NCBI GenBank assembly: GCA_934309345.1
Contig: CAKRDD010000040.1
Location: forward strand, 1 to 7,777
DNA from: an uncultured Mediterraneibacter sp.
GTDB lineage: Bacteria > Bacillota > Clostridia > Lachnospirales > Lachnospiraceae
DNA length: 7,777 nt
Direction: 5' to 3'
The stretch's first letter is position 1. The number at the start of each line of letters is the position of its first letter. Shown piece after piece: positions 1 through 5,702 of this stretch. The notes under the pieces were generated by a model. The model was not told the origin of the DNA. It made no database searches and saw nothing but the letters and a program-made list of their open reading frames with translations. Made by a program: the position numbers and the translations under genes.

Positions 1-1511
1 CTAAAACGTCTCCTTTTTATGAAAAAGAATTTGATAAATGGGTCGTAAAGGCTGGTAAAGCGACAATTAAAGATGTATATAATCCAACTACAACAATTAC
101 AAATGTGGGTGGCCCAGTTACAGTGGAAGCTGTCTATAAGGATAAACTATTTAAGCTTAATGTTATTAATGGTTCGGGTTCTGGAAGCTTTACACAGGGT
201 ACTGTTGTAACAATCAAAGCGGATACTCCACCTGCAGGAAAAGTATTCTGGAAATGGGAAGAAAAAACAGGAAGTGCGTATATTAATAGTGTATTGGCAG
301 AAACGGGTGAACTGACCATTATGCAAAGTAATGTAACGATTGAAGCAGTCTATAAGGATGCAACTCCAATTACACCACCGGGACCTGCAAAATATGCATT
401 AAAGGTTGATGGTGGAATTGGTTCTGGAGAATATGGCGAAAATAGTGAGGTCATTATTAAGGCATATGCGCCGGAGTTAGGTAAAGAATTCGATAAGTGG
501 GAACTTGTTTCTGGTGATGTAGTCATTGAAGATGTAAATAGTTCAATCACAAAAGTTACAACGAAGGCAATGGCCGCAAACATTAGGGCTGTATATAAGG
601 AAAGTTCTATTCCTGCACCTACTTTGAAATTTGATTTAATTGTGAAGAATGGTACGGGTTCTGGAACGTATGAAGAAAATGAAACTGTAAGCATTAAAGC
701 GGATCCGGCACCAGCTGGTGAAGAGTTTGATCGTTGGATGATTACTTCAGGAACGGCCGTTTTTGATAATTATAAGAGTCCAAATACCACAATAACAATC
801 AAAGATTCGAATGTGAAAATTGAAGCGTTATATAAAAAGTTAGTTCCTATTCATACGCATACGTATGGTGCGTGGAGTTATGATGGTCTTGGACATTGGC
901 AAGAGTGTACGGATTCGGCGTGCCCAAATAAGGCTATGACTATAAGATATCTAAATTATCATCAATTTACGAATGGTTTAGATACAACTTGTAATGTTTG
1001 TGGTTATGTGCGTACACTTCCAACTTATAAAATGATGGATGGTATGGATGGTCAGTGGGTAAAGGGTAGTGGTAAAGATCTTTACTTTAAAGCAAATGGT
1101 GATTTTAATGATTTTATGTCGTTGAAGATAGATGATAAATTTGTTTCACCTTCAAACTATCAACTGTTTAAGGGTTCCACTATTGTAACATTAAATAAAG
1201 ATTACCTTGAAACTTTAGCTGTTGGTAAACATACAATTACATTTATGTATAAGCATGGTGGATGTAGTGCAGATTTTGAGATTGTGAATGCGGATACACA
1301 AAAGCCAGTAACGCCAGAAGAAGATAAGAAGCCTAGTACAGAAACTAAAAAGCCAACATCTTCAAGGGTAGATAAGAAAGCAGATGTTAAGTCTGAAAAG
1401 AAGAAGTCTTTGAATACGGCATACTCATATAATATGGGTCAATGGATGGCTTTATTATTAATGAGTGGATTTGTGTTGGTATTAACTGTATTTAAGAAAA
1501 AGAGAAATTAA
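1..1511 (+). CDS. Cell-surface protein with InlB-like repeats, C-terminal part (5' end off window)
   Basis: The reading frame is open from position 3 with no stop, and the first residues already fit the repeat pattern, so the gene begins left of the window. The GTG at 105 is an internal valine codon. Domains in order: the end of one repeat (3-146), three full divergent InlB B-type repeats (147-848; pattern GSGxY...V.IKA..PAGKEFDKW...V.A.YK), a Cys/His segment (849-1019) with HTYG.W, GHW, CX4C and CxxC, and a beta domain (about 1029-1286) with the GDFNDF and VGKHTITFMY pattern common in clostridial surface proteins. A Lys/Pro/Ser linker follows, then a hydrophobic helix (about 1434-1490) and the tail FKKKRN. 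It should be exported, anchored at the C terminus and lie outside the cell; adhesion is inferred. No LPXTG is present; LNTA (1410-1421) occupies that place. The signal peptide is not visible. Confidence 0.88.
   Translation, partial: KTSPFYEKEFDKWVVKAGKATIKDVYNPTTTITNVGGPVTVEAVYKDKLFKLNVINGSGSGSFTQGTVVTIKADTPPAGKVFWKWEEKTGSAYINSVLAETGELTIMQSNVTIEAVYKDATPITPPGPAKYALKVDGGIGSGEYGENSEVIIKAYAPELGKEFDKWELVSGDVVIEDVNSSITKVTTKAMAANIRAVYKESSIPAPTLKFDLIVKNGTGSGTYEENETVSIKADPAPAGEEFDRWMITSGTAVFDNYKSPNTTITIKDSNVKIEALYKKLVPIHTHTYGAWSYDGLGHWQECTDSACPNKAMTIRYLNYHQFTNGLDTTCNVCGYVRTLPTYKMMDGMDGQWVKGSGKDLYFKANGDFNDFMSLKIDDKFVSPSNYQLFKGSTIVTLNKDYLETLAVGKHTITFMYKHGGCSADFEIVNADTQKPVTPEEDKKPSTETKKPTSSRVDKKADVKSEKKKSLNTAYSYNMGQWMALLLMSGFVLVLTVFKKKRN
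3..848 (+). repeat. Tandem divergent InlB-type protein repeats (one partial, three full)
   Basis: Repeat units begin at about 147, 390 and 627, and a truncated unit fills 3-146. Each unit carries a Gly-Ser-Gly turn, an IKA strand, an aromatic core of the type (K/E)EFDKW or VFWKW, and a closing (A/V)xYK. Units are about 74-81 codons long and diverged at the DNA level, so recent slippage or homogenisation is not evident. Pro-rich joints (ITPPGPA, SIPAPT) separate units. The family is best described as divergent InlB B-repeats (Flg_new-type). Confidence 0.8.
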
Positions 1512-1516
1512 TGAAT

Positions 1517-1547
1517 GAAGGCCAGTGATCATTGGCCTTCTTTGTCT
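1517..1547 (+). terminator. Intrinsic terminator of the surface-protein gene
   Basis: GAAGGCCA (1517-1524) pairs with TGGCCTTC (1533-1540), extended by two inner pairs around a GATC loop and followed by TTTGTCT. It lies six bases past the TAA stop. It separates the surface-protein gene from the membrane-protein gene at 1626. Confidence 0.85.
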
Positions 1548-1625
1548 ATATTTTGGTAAATTTAGTTCTTTGTTTGAGATGTATTTGTGGGCTTGTTAAT
1601 ATGGTGGTGAAGGGAGTTGAATGAT

Positions 1626-2336
1626 ATGGGTAAAAGATTGTTGTCAATACTTGGCTTGTTGATTGCGATAGTGGGTATTGTGTTTGGTGGTAATCTTATT
1701 TTAGTAATCGTTGGATGTGTGATTCTTGGTTTAGGACAGATGATCAAGGATAAGGATGACGACGAATTGAATATGAATGTTGTACATAAATACTTTGAGG
1801 ATGTGCAATTCAATCCAAATACACATATACTTAAAGTTAGAAATACGAATATTCCTTTACCTAAACATGATTATTGTAGTGCTAGTGGATATGTACAAGG
1901 TAAATATAAAGGTTTAGATGTTGAGTTTTGTACAATAAAGCTTACGGATGTGACTGAGGTTTTGCGTGATGAGACTGGTTTGTGGGAAAAGAATGAGAAT
2001 ACAATCTATACAGGTGAATGGATGTTGTGTAAGTTGGATCAAAGGTTTAATACTTGGCTAACTATATATCCTCGTGGATTTGTAGATCTAAAACCGAGTA
2101 AAGCACAAAATGAGGCGTTTAATAAGAAGTTTAATTTGTGTTATGGGGATGAAGAGTTGGCTCTTGAGATGTTAGATCCAAATCGATTAGAAAAAATTAT
2201 GGCTTTATCGAATCGAAAGTTTTCAATAAATCTAAATGAGGATGGAAGACTTTATATGGCGATTCATGATGGTCATGGTTTTAATTCAGAGAATTTACAA
2301 TGGTTTGTGGATATGATTGATGTGTTTAGAGGATGA
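1626..2336 (+). CDS. Small membrane protein resembling DUF3137
   Basis: The 236-residue product starts at ATG 1626, which has AAGGGAG nine bases upstream. An in-frame TTG at 1617 abuts that Shine-Dalgarno and is rejected. Residues about 4-20 and 23-39 form two hydrophobic helices in a tight hairpin. An acidic/lysine stretch (KDKDDDE) and a soluble domain facing the cytoplasm follow. The soluble part recalls DUF3137: a KGLDVEF strand, a GEW..C.L.QRF stretch, then FNKKFNLCYGDEELALEMLDP and GRLYMAI near the end. This match is from pattern memory, and the biochemical role of that family is not known to me. Terminators flank the gene on both sides, so it is probably expressed alone or with the tiny ORF just after it. 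No clear promoter was found in 1548-1609. Confidence 0.8.
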   Translation: MGKRLLSILGLLIAIVGIVFGGNLILVIVGCVILGLGQMIKDKDDDELNMNVVHKYFEDVQFNPNTHILKVRNTNIPLPKHDYCSASGYVQGKYKGLDVEFCTIKLTDVTEVLRDETGLWEKNENTIYTGEWMLCKLDQRFNTWLTIYPRGFVDLKPSKAQNEAFNKKFNLCYGDEELALEMLDPNRLEKIMALSNRKFSINLNEDGRLYMAIHDGHGFNSENLQWFVDMIDVFRG

Positions 2337-2339
2337 TGA

Positions 2340-2402
2340 ATGAACTATAAAGAACTATATTTAGAAACAAAAGAGATGCTTGAAGAATTTGATTTTATTT
2401 GA
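2340..2402 (+). CDS. Possible 20-residue coupled ORF or gene remnant
   Basis: An ATG three bases after the preceding stop has a good Shine-Dalgarno (AGAGGA, 2328-2333), so translation could be coupled. It encodes MNYKELYLETKEMLEEFDFI and stops. The composition (Glu/Lys/Leu, helix-like) looks coding rather than random. Other frames stay open past the stop: frame 2 gives NMKRNHPERIIED with TAA at 2441-2443, and frame 1 runs to a TGA at 2434-2436. One frameshift could therefore have cut a slightly longer protein. It is either a genuine tiny protein or a decayed gene start; I cannot decide which. Confidence 0.3.
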   Translation: MNYKELYLETKEMLEEFDFI

Positions 2403-2441
2403 ATATGAAACGAAATCATCCAGAAAGAATTATTGAGGATT

Positions 2442-2473
2442 AAAAAAGCCAGAGAAATAAAATCTCTGGTTTT
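2442..2473. terminator. Bidirectional hairpin terminator
   Basis: CCAGAGA (2449-2455) pairs with TCTCTGG (2463-2469) around a seven-base loop. TTTT follows on the plus strand, and on the minus strand the hairpin is followed by a run of six T. It can end the membrane-protein transcript and stop minus-strand read-through from the tRNA gene. Confidence 0.75.
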
Positions 2474-2487
2474 GATTTAATTATAAA

Positions 2488-2507
2488 GTTTGCCAAATTG
2501 TTTGCCA
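2488..2507. repeat. Tandem GTTTGCCA repeat, 12-base period
   Basis: GTTTGCCA occurs at 2488-2495 and again at 2500-2507, separated by AATT. It lies between the two terminators, downstream of the tRNA-Trp gene on the tRNA's own strand. No ORF covers it. Closely spaced direct repeats beside a tRNA gene can be protein-binding sites left by an integrative element, but no integrase is present, so the function is unknown. Confidence 0.6.
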
Positions 2508-2527
2508 GAAATGAAAGCTTAATAAAT

Positions 2528-2571
2528 AAAAAAGTTCTGAATCCTTTTATATAAAGTAAATTCAGAACTTT
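2528..2571 (-). terminator. Intrinsic terminator of tRNA-Trp
   Basis: A perfect 12-bp inverted repeat, AAAGTTCTGAAT (2531-2542) with ATTCAGAACTTT (2560-2571), encloses a 17-base loop. On the minus strand the GC-containing stem core is followed by six T (2533-2528). It starts 12 bases beyond the tRNA 3' end. Confidence 0.85.
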
Positions 2572-2582
2572 AAGTTTCAAAC

Positions 2583-2657
2583 TGGCAGGGGTAGTAGGAC
2601 TCGAACCCACATCAACGGTTTTGGAGACCGCTATCTTAGCCTTTGGACGATACCCCT
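2583..2657 (-). tRNA. trnW: tRNA-Trp (anticodon CCA)
   Basis: On the minus strand a 75-nt cloverleaf begins AGGGGTA and ends TACCCCT-G-CCA, giving a full seven-pair acceptor stem, G73 discriminator and encoded CCA (2583-2585). The anticodon arm has stem GCGGT/ACCGT with one imperfect pair and loop CTCCAAA, so the anticodon is CCA, which reads UGG. The T arm is GTGGG-TTCGAGT-CCTAC, with one G-T pair closing the loop. The gene stands alone, with its own promoter on the right and terminator on the left, and is divergent from purA. Confidence 0.97.
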
Positions 2658-2669
2658 AAGTGCCCGTTA

Positions 2670-2698
2670 ATGATAACATGAATTAAATGGTTGTGCAA
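2670..2698 (-). promoter_or_regulatory. Promoter of tRNA-Trp
   Basis: On the minus strand, TTGCAC (2698-2693), a 17-base spacer and TATCAT (2675-2670) form a good sigma-A promoter with a TG extension before the -10. The predicted start near 2663 leaves about six bases before the tRNA 5' end, as expected for a stable-RNA gene. Confidence 0.8.
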
Positions 2699-2721
2699 GC
2701 CCTTTTTTGAAAAAATCTTAA

Positions 2722-2750
2722 TTGACAATAATATGAGGGTTACTTATAAT
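2722..2750 (+). promoter_or_regulatory. Consensus sigma-A promoter of purA
   Basis: TTGACA (2722-2727) and TATAAT (2745-2750) both match consensus exactly with a 17-base spacer. The predicted start near 2757 gives a leader of about 35 nt. I see no PurBox-like CCGAAC element or guanine riboswitch upstream. The perfect promoter implies strong expression unless it is repressed. Confidence 0.92.
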
Positions 2751-2753
2751 TAA

Positions 2754-2779
2754 TTAGGTATTGTAAAGAACATACCTAA
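2754..2779 (+). promoter_or_regulatory. Perfect dyad in the purA leader (operator or 5' hairpin)
   Basis: TTAGGTAT (2754-2761) and ATACCTAA (2772-2779) form an 8-bp perfect inverted repeat with a 10-base centre. It straddles the predicted transcription start and ends where the AAGGAGG ribosome-binding site (2780-2786) begins. It could be a repressor operator or a 5' mRNA hairpin affecting stability or ribosome access. No T run follows it, so it is not a terminator. Confidence 0.65.
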
Positions 2780-2791
2780 AAGGAGGCTCTT

Positions 2792-4072
2792 ATGTCAAGC
2801 CAAGTAGTTGTAGGTACCCAATGGGGCGATGAGGGTAAAGGAAAAATCGTCGATGTTTTAGCAGAAAAGGCGGATATGATCGTTCGTTTCCAAGGTGGAG
2901 ACAATGCAGGTCATACAGTTATTGTAAATGGTAAGAAACATGTATTGCACTTATTACCAAGTGGTGTTTTACATGAAGAAGCAACTTGTATCATTGGTCC
3001 AGGAGTTGTTTGTAACCCATTTGTATTATTAAAAGAAATGGAACAATTAGAAAAAGATGGTTTATCAACTAAACACATCATTATTAGTGACCGTGCACAG
3101 ATGTTAATGCCATATCATCAATATCAAGATGAATTAGAAGAGCAAGCTGCAGCTAATAAAATCGGAACTACAAAACGTGGAATTGGTCCATGTTATGCAG
3201 ATAAGTATGCTCGTCGTGGTATTCGTTATCATGAATTTAAGGATTTTGAACATTTTAAAGCTCGTTTAAAAGACTGCTTAGATTTCAAAAACAAATTATT
3301 TACTGCCGTATATGGTGGAAAAGCTATGGATTACGATAAGATGGTAGCTGATTTTGAAGCTATTTATGATCGTATTATCCCTATGATCCAAGAAACAACA
3401 CATTTAGTCAATGAAGCTTTGGATGAAGATAAGACCGTATTGTTTGAAGGGGCTCAGGCAGCTATGCTTGATATCAACTATGGTACATATCCATATGTAA
3501 CTTCTTCAAGTCCAACAAGTGCTGGTGTTACTACAGGTGCTTGTGTTGCACCAAGTCGTATTCAGACAGTTGTTGGTGTAGTAAAAGCTTACTCAACACG
3601 TGTTGGAGAAGGACCATTCGTAACTGAGTTATTAGATGAACAAGGTGAATGGATTCGTGAACAAGGTGGAGAATATGGAGCTACTACAGGTCGTCCTCGT
3701 CGTTGTGGATGGTTGGATCTATTAACTGTAAAACACGCAAACTTAATGAGTGGATTAACAGATATCGTAATCACTAAGATTGACGTATTAGACGGTTTAG
3801 ATGAAATCAAGGTTTGTGTAGGATACGAAATTGACGGTAAAGAATATAATTATATTCCTAGTGATCAGGCAGATGTTGCCAAAGCGAAACCAATCTATAA
3901 AACTTTCAAAGGTTGGAAGACAGATATCACTAAGATGACTTCAGTCGATCAATTACCTCAAGAATGTTTAGATTATGTACACTTCATTGAAGAATTTACA
4001 GGCGTACGTGTTTCTATGATTTCTGTAGGACCAGATCGTGTTAATAATATTTACGTACATGAGATCAAGTAA
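2792..4072 (+). CDS. purA: Adenylosuccinate synthetase PurA
   Basis: This cytoplasmic enzyme joins IMP and aspartate using GTP to make adenylosuccinate, the first committed step from IMP to AMP. The 426-residue length is normal. Family hallmarks are QWGDEGKGK (residues 10-18, catalytic Asp13), GGDNAGHT with His41, TTKRGIGPCYADK, the SSSPTSAGVTTG segment, GATTGRPRRCGWLDL and the C-terminal SVGPDR. The ATG has AAGGAGG five bases upstream. Codon choice favours the regular NNT/NNA codons and some C-ending codons, as in a well-expressed housekeeping gene. It is transcribed alone: a consensus promoter and leader dyad lie in front, and a terminator overlaps its end. No other pur gene is in the window. 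Confidence 0.98.
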   Translation: MSSQVVVGTQWGDEGKGKIVDVLAEKADMIVRFQGGDNAGHTVIVNGKKHVLHLLPSGVLHEEATCIIGPGVVCNPFVLLKEMEQLEKDGLSTKHIIISDRAQMLMPYHQYQDELEEQAAANKIGTTKRGIGPCYADKYARRGIRYHEFKDFEHFKARLKDCLDFKNKLFTAVYGGKAMDYDKMVADFEAIYDRIIPMIQETTHLVNEALDEDKTVLFEGAQAAMLDINYGTYPYVTSSSPTSAGVTTGACVAPSRIQTVVGVVKAYSTRVGEGPFVTELLDEQGEWIREQGGEYGATTGRPRRCGWLDLLTVKHANLMSGLTDIVITKIDVLDGLDEIKVCVGYEIDGKEYNYIPSDQADVAKAKPIYKTFKGWKTDITKMTSVDQLPQECLDYVHFIEEFTGVRVSMISVGPDRVNNIYVHEIK

Positions 4073-4087
4073 TTGATCTCTTTTTTT
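4061..4087 (+). terminator. Terminator overlapping the end of purA
   Basis: GAGATCAA (4061-4068) pairs perfectly with TTGATCTC (4073-4080) around a GTAA loop that contains most of the stop codon, and seven T follow. The left arm encodes the final Glu-Ile-Lys. It separates purA from the regulator gene that starts 25 bases later. Confidence 0.93.
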
Positions 4088-4088
4088 G

Positions 4089-4097
4089 TGCTATAAT
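4089..4097 (+). promoter_or_regulatory. Extended -10 promoter of the RpiR-type regulator
   Basis: TGC-TATAAT (4089-4097) is a consensus -10 with TGn extension. No good -35 lies at 16-18 bases, since that place is the purA terminator stem. The predicted start is near 4104, the first G of the GGTGA ribosome-binding site, giving a leader of about 9 nt. Confidence 0.65.
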
Positions 4098-4112
4098 TTA
4101 TTTGGTGATTTT

Positions 4113-4943
4113 ATGGTACTCGATACAATTCATGGACATTATAATTCTTTCTTTGATTCTGAGAAGAAAATTGCGGATTATATTATTCAACATCCAAAAG
4201 AAGTGGTAAATATGACGATTAAGGAACTCGCAAATGCATGTAATACGTCGCAGGCGAGTGTTTCGCGTTTTGCCAGAAAATGTCAAATGGACAGTTTCCA
4301 TCATTTAAAGGTGAATTTGGCTAGGGATTGTGTCAATGAAATCGAACATAAATCCAATACCATTTCTACAAATGATATTGCAGGTTCGTTGGAAACGATT
4401 CTATCCAATAAGATATCTGAATTAAGTGCAACCATTCGTAATATAGATGTGGATCAATTGAATACAATTCTTTCTTTGATTCAAAATGCCAAACACGTAC
4501 TTGTATGTGCCGTAGGAAATACGATTCCGGTAGCGCTTGATTGCATGTTTAAATTTAATGAGATTGGGATTTCTACATTTACTTCAACAATTTGGGAGAA
4601 TCAGGCATCTTATGCGCTAGGACTTGATTCAAGTGATGTCGTGATCGCAATCTCAAATAGTGGAGAGAGCAGTCAAGTTTTAGCGGTTTGCAGGGAAATG
4701 AAAAAGCGTGGTGTACCTACGATTGGAATTACGAATAATGAAGATTCGGTTGTTGCCAAAGAGTGTTTGTATCATATTCAAACGTCTACGCGTGAAAAGC
4801 TATTTTTAAATGAGTTTTGTTTTTCTAGAATTTCTGCGGCGACCGTCATTGAAATTTTATATTTATTTTTAACGAATGAACGCACAGATAGTTATGATCA
4901 AATTAGTCAATGTGAAGAATTATATGCTTCTTTGAAGGTATAG
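4113..4943 (+). CDS. RpiR/MurR-family transcription regulator (HTH + SIS)
   Basis: The 276-residue protein starts at ATG 4113, with GGTGA (4104-4108) upstream. A TTG further upstream lies inside the terminator T run and is rejected. The N-terminal RpiR helix-turn-helix domain spans about residues 1-75 (SEKKIADYI, TIKELANACNTSQASVSRFARKC at 35-57). The SIS sugar-phosphate domain spans about 127-256, with VCAVGNT (131-137) and ISNSGES (180-186) as the phosphosugar loop pattern. RpiR-family proteins bind DNA and respond to phosphorylated sugars. It lies just upstream of rpiA and transcribes the same way, so it very probably controls that operon. The ligand and the sign of control are not visible. 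Length is typical and the domains look intact. Confidence 0.9.
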   Translation: MVLDTIHGHYNSFFDSEKKIADYIIQHPKEVVNMTIKELANACNTSQASVSRFARKCQMDSFHHLKVNLARDCVNEIEHKSNTISTNDIAGSLETILSNKISELSATIRNIDVDQLNTILSLIQNAKHVLVCAVGNTIPVALDCMFKFNEIGISTFTSTIWENQASYALGLDSSDVVIAISNSGESSQVLAVCREMKKRGVPTIGITNNEDSVVAKECLYHIQTSTREKLFLNEFCFSRISAATVIEILYLFLTNERTDSYDQISQCEELYASLKV

Positions 4944-4956
4944 TTCTTCTTTTTTT
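4914..4956 (+). terminator. Probable terminator after the regulator
   Basis: GAAGAA (4914-4919) can pair with TTCTTC (4944-4949), with an inner CTTC-TTT-GAAG hairpin (4927-4937), followed by seven T (4950-4956). The structure is interrupted and AT-rich, weaker than the other terminators here. It overlaps the last codons of the regulator, and some read-through into rpiA is possible. Confidence 0.45.
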
Positions 4957-4983
4957 ATGAATTAAAATTACGCAAATAATATA

Positions 4984-5011
4984 TTGACGAAAATAAATTA
5001 CATGATATAGT
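4984..5011 (+). promoter_or_regulatory. Promoter of the rpiA operon
   Basis: TTGACG (4984-4989), a 16-base spacer and TATAGT (5006-5011) with a TGA extension (5003-5005) form a good promoter. The predicted start near 5018 is again the first G of GGTGA, about 10 nt before the rpiA ATG. AAATTAC occurs at 4965-4971 and 4995-5001, exactly 30 bases apart, flanking the -35, and could be operator half-sites. Confidence 0.75.
4991..5000 (+). promoter_or_regulatory. AAATAAATTA motif shared with the regulator promoter (candidate operator)
   Basis: This 10-mer lies in the rpiA spacer. Its exact reverse complement, TAATTTATTT, occupies 4094-4103 and overlaps the -10 and start region of the regulator promoter. 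Sharing between regulator and target promoters is what an autoregulated RpiR-type operator would look like. The motif is pure A/T in AT-rich DNA, so chance is a real alternative. Confidence 0.3.
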
Positions 5012-5027
5012 GAAAGTGGTGATGATT

Positions 5028-5702
5028 ATGAAAAAGAAATGTGCATTATATGCATCAAAATTAGTAAAGGATGGTATGGTTGTAGGCCTTGGTGGAGGTA
5101 GTACCATATCGTATTTAATTGATTATGTGAAGGATAAAGATATCAAGGTGGTATCTCCTTCTTCTAAGACGGTATTATTAGCTCAAAAGGCAGGTTTGAC
5201 TGTATTGAATACGCAATATGTGGATCATGTTGATATTGCCTTTGATGGTTGTGATGAAGTGGATTCGCATTTAAATGCTTTAAAAAGTGGTGGTGGTATT
5301 CATACGCAAGAAAAAATCACTGCGTCTATGGCTGATGAATATATCGTATTGGTTGATGAAAGTAAATTTCATGAGACTTTGGCATTTAAAGTGCCCGTTG
5401 TTGTAGAAGTGTTGCCTAAAGCGTTTAGTATAGTGAAAAAGAAAATAGAAGAATTAAATGGGAATGTTGAGTTACGTACAGCTTCAAATAAAGATGGGTT
5501 TTTAATGAGTGATGAAGGAAATATCTTGTTGGATGTATATTTTGCAGATGTACAAGATATTGGTTTATTGAATCAAACATTATTGATGATGCCTGGTATT
5601 GTGGATACAAGTCTATTTGTCGATATACTTACAGGAATGATTCTAGTCAATGAGAATGGCGTATTTAAAAAGGAAAGAAATGGTGAATTCTATGCATTAT
5701 AA
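5028..5702 (+). CDS. rpiA: Ribose-5-phosphate isomerase A (divergent)
   Basis: RpiA interconverts ribose-5-phosphate and ribulose-5-phosphate in the pentose phosphate pathway. ATG 5028 is chosen because GGTGA ends five bases upstream; ATG 5022 and GTG 5010 are in frame but badly placed. The 224-residue length is normal. Compared with E. coli RpiA from memory, Asp73 and Asp76 match Asp81 and Asp84, Lys86 matches Lys94, Glu95 matches Glu103 and Lys113 matches Lys121, so catalysis should be intact. Signature loops differ: GTGST is GGGST (22-26), DGADE is DGCDE (73-77), and the first Gly of KGGGG is Ser. It is the first gene of an operon overlapping the oxidoreductase by 11 bp, behind a sugar-sensing regulator. 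It may be a pathway-specific paralogue rather than the housekeeping isomerase. Confidence 0.92.
   Translation: MKKKCALYASKLVKDGMVVGLGGGSTISYLIDYVKDKDIKVVSPSSKTVLLAQKAGLTVLNTQYVDHVDIAFDGCDEVDSHLNALKSGGGIHTQEKITASMADEYIVLVDESKFHETLAFKVPVVVEVLPKAFSIVKKKIEELNGNVELRTASNKDGFLMSDEGNILLDVYFADVQDIGLLNQTLLMMPGIVDTSLFVDILTGMILVNENGVFKKERNGEFYAL

Noticed and set aside
1617..1625. Upstream TTG start for the DUF3137-like gene
   Set aside because: It directly abuts the only Shine-Dalgarno sequence, leaving no spacing; ATG 1626 is placed correctly.
1562..1813. Minus-strand ORF of 83 codons
   Set aside because: It is opposite the DUF3137-like gene, has low-complexity Asn/Pro/Ile/Ser content and no ribosome-binding site that I see; it is a shadow frame.
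2333..2350. ATG overlapping the DUF3137-like stop (ATGATG)
   Set aside because: The frame ends after five codons, so it is not a plausible gene.
2658..2791. Riboswitch or T-box upstream of purA
   Set aside because: The predicted leader is only about 35 nt and has one simple dyad, too short for either.
4086..4112. Upstream TTG start for the regulator
   Set aside because: It lies in the purA terminator T run and in front of the -10 box; ATG 4113 fits both the ribosome-binding site and family length.
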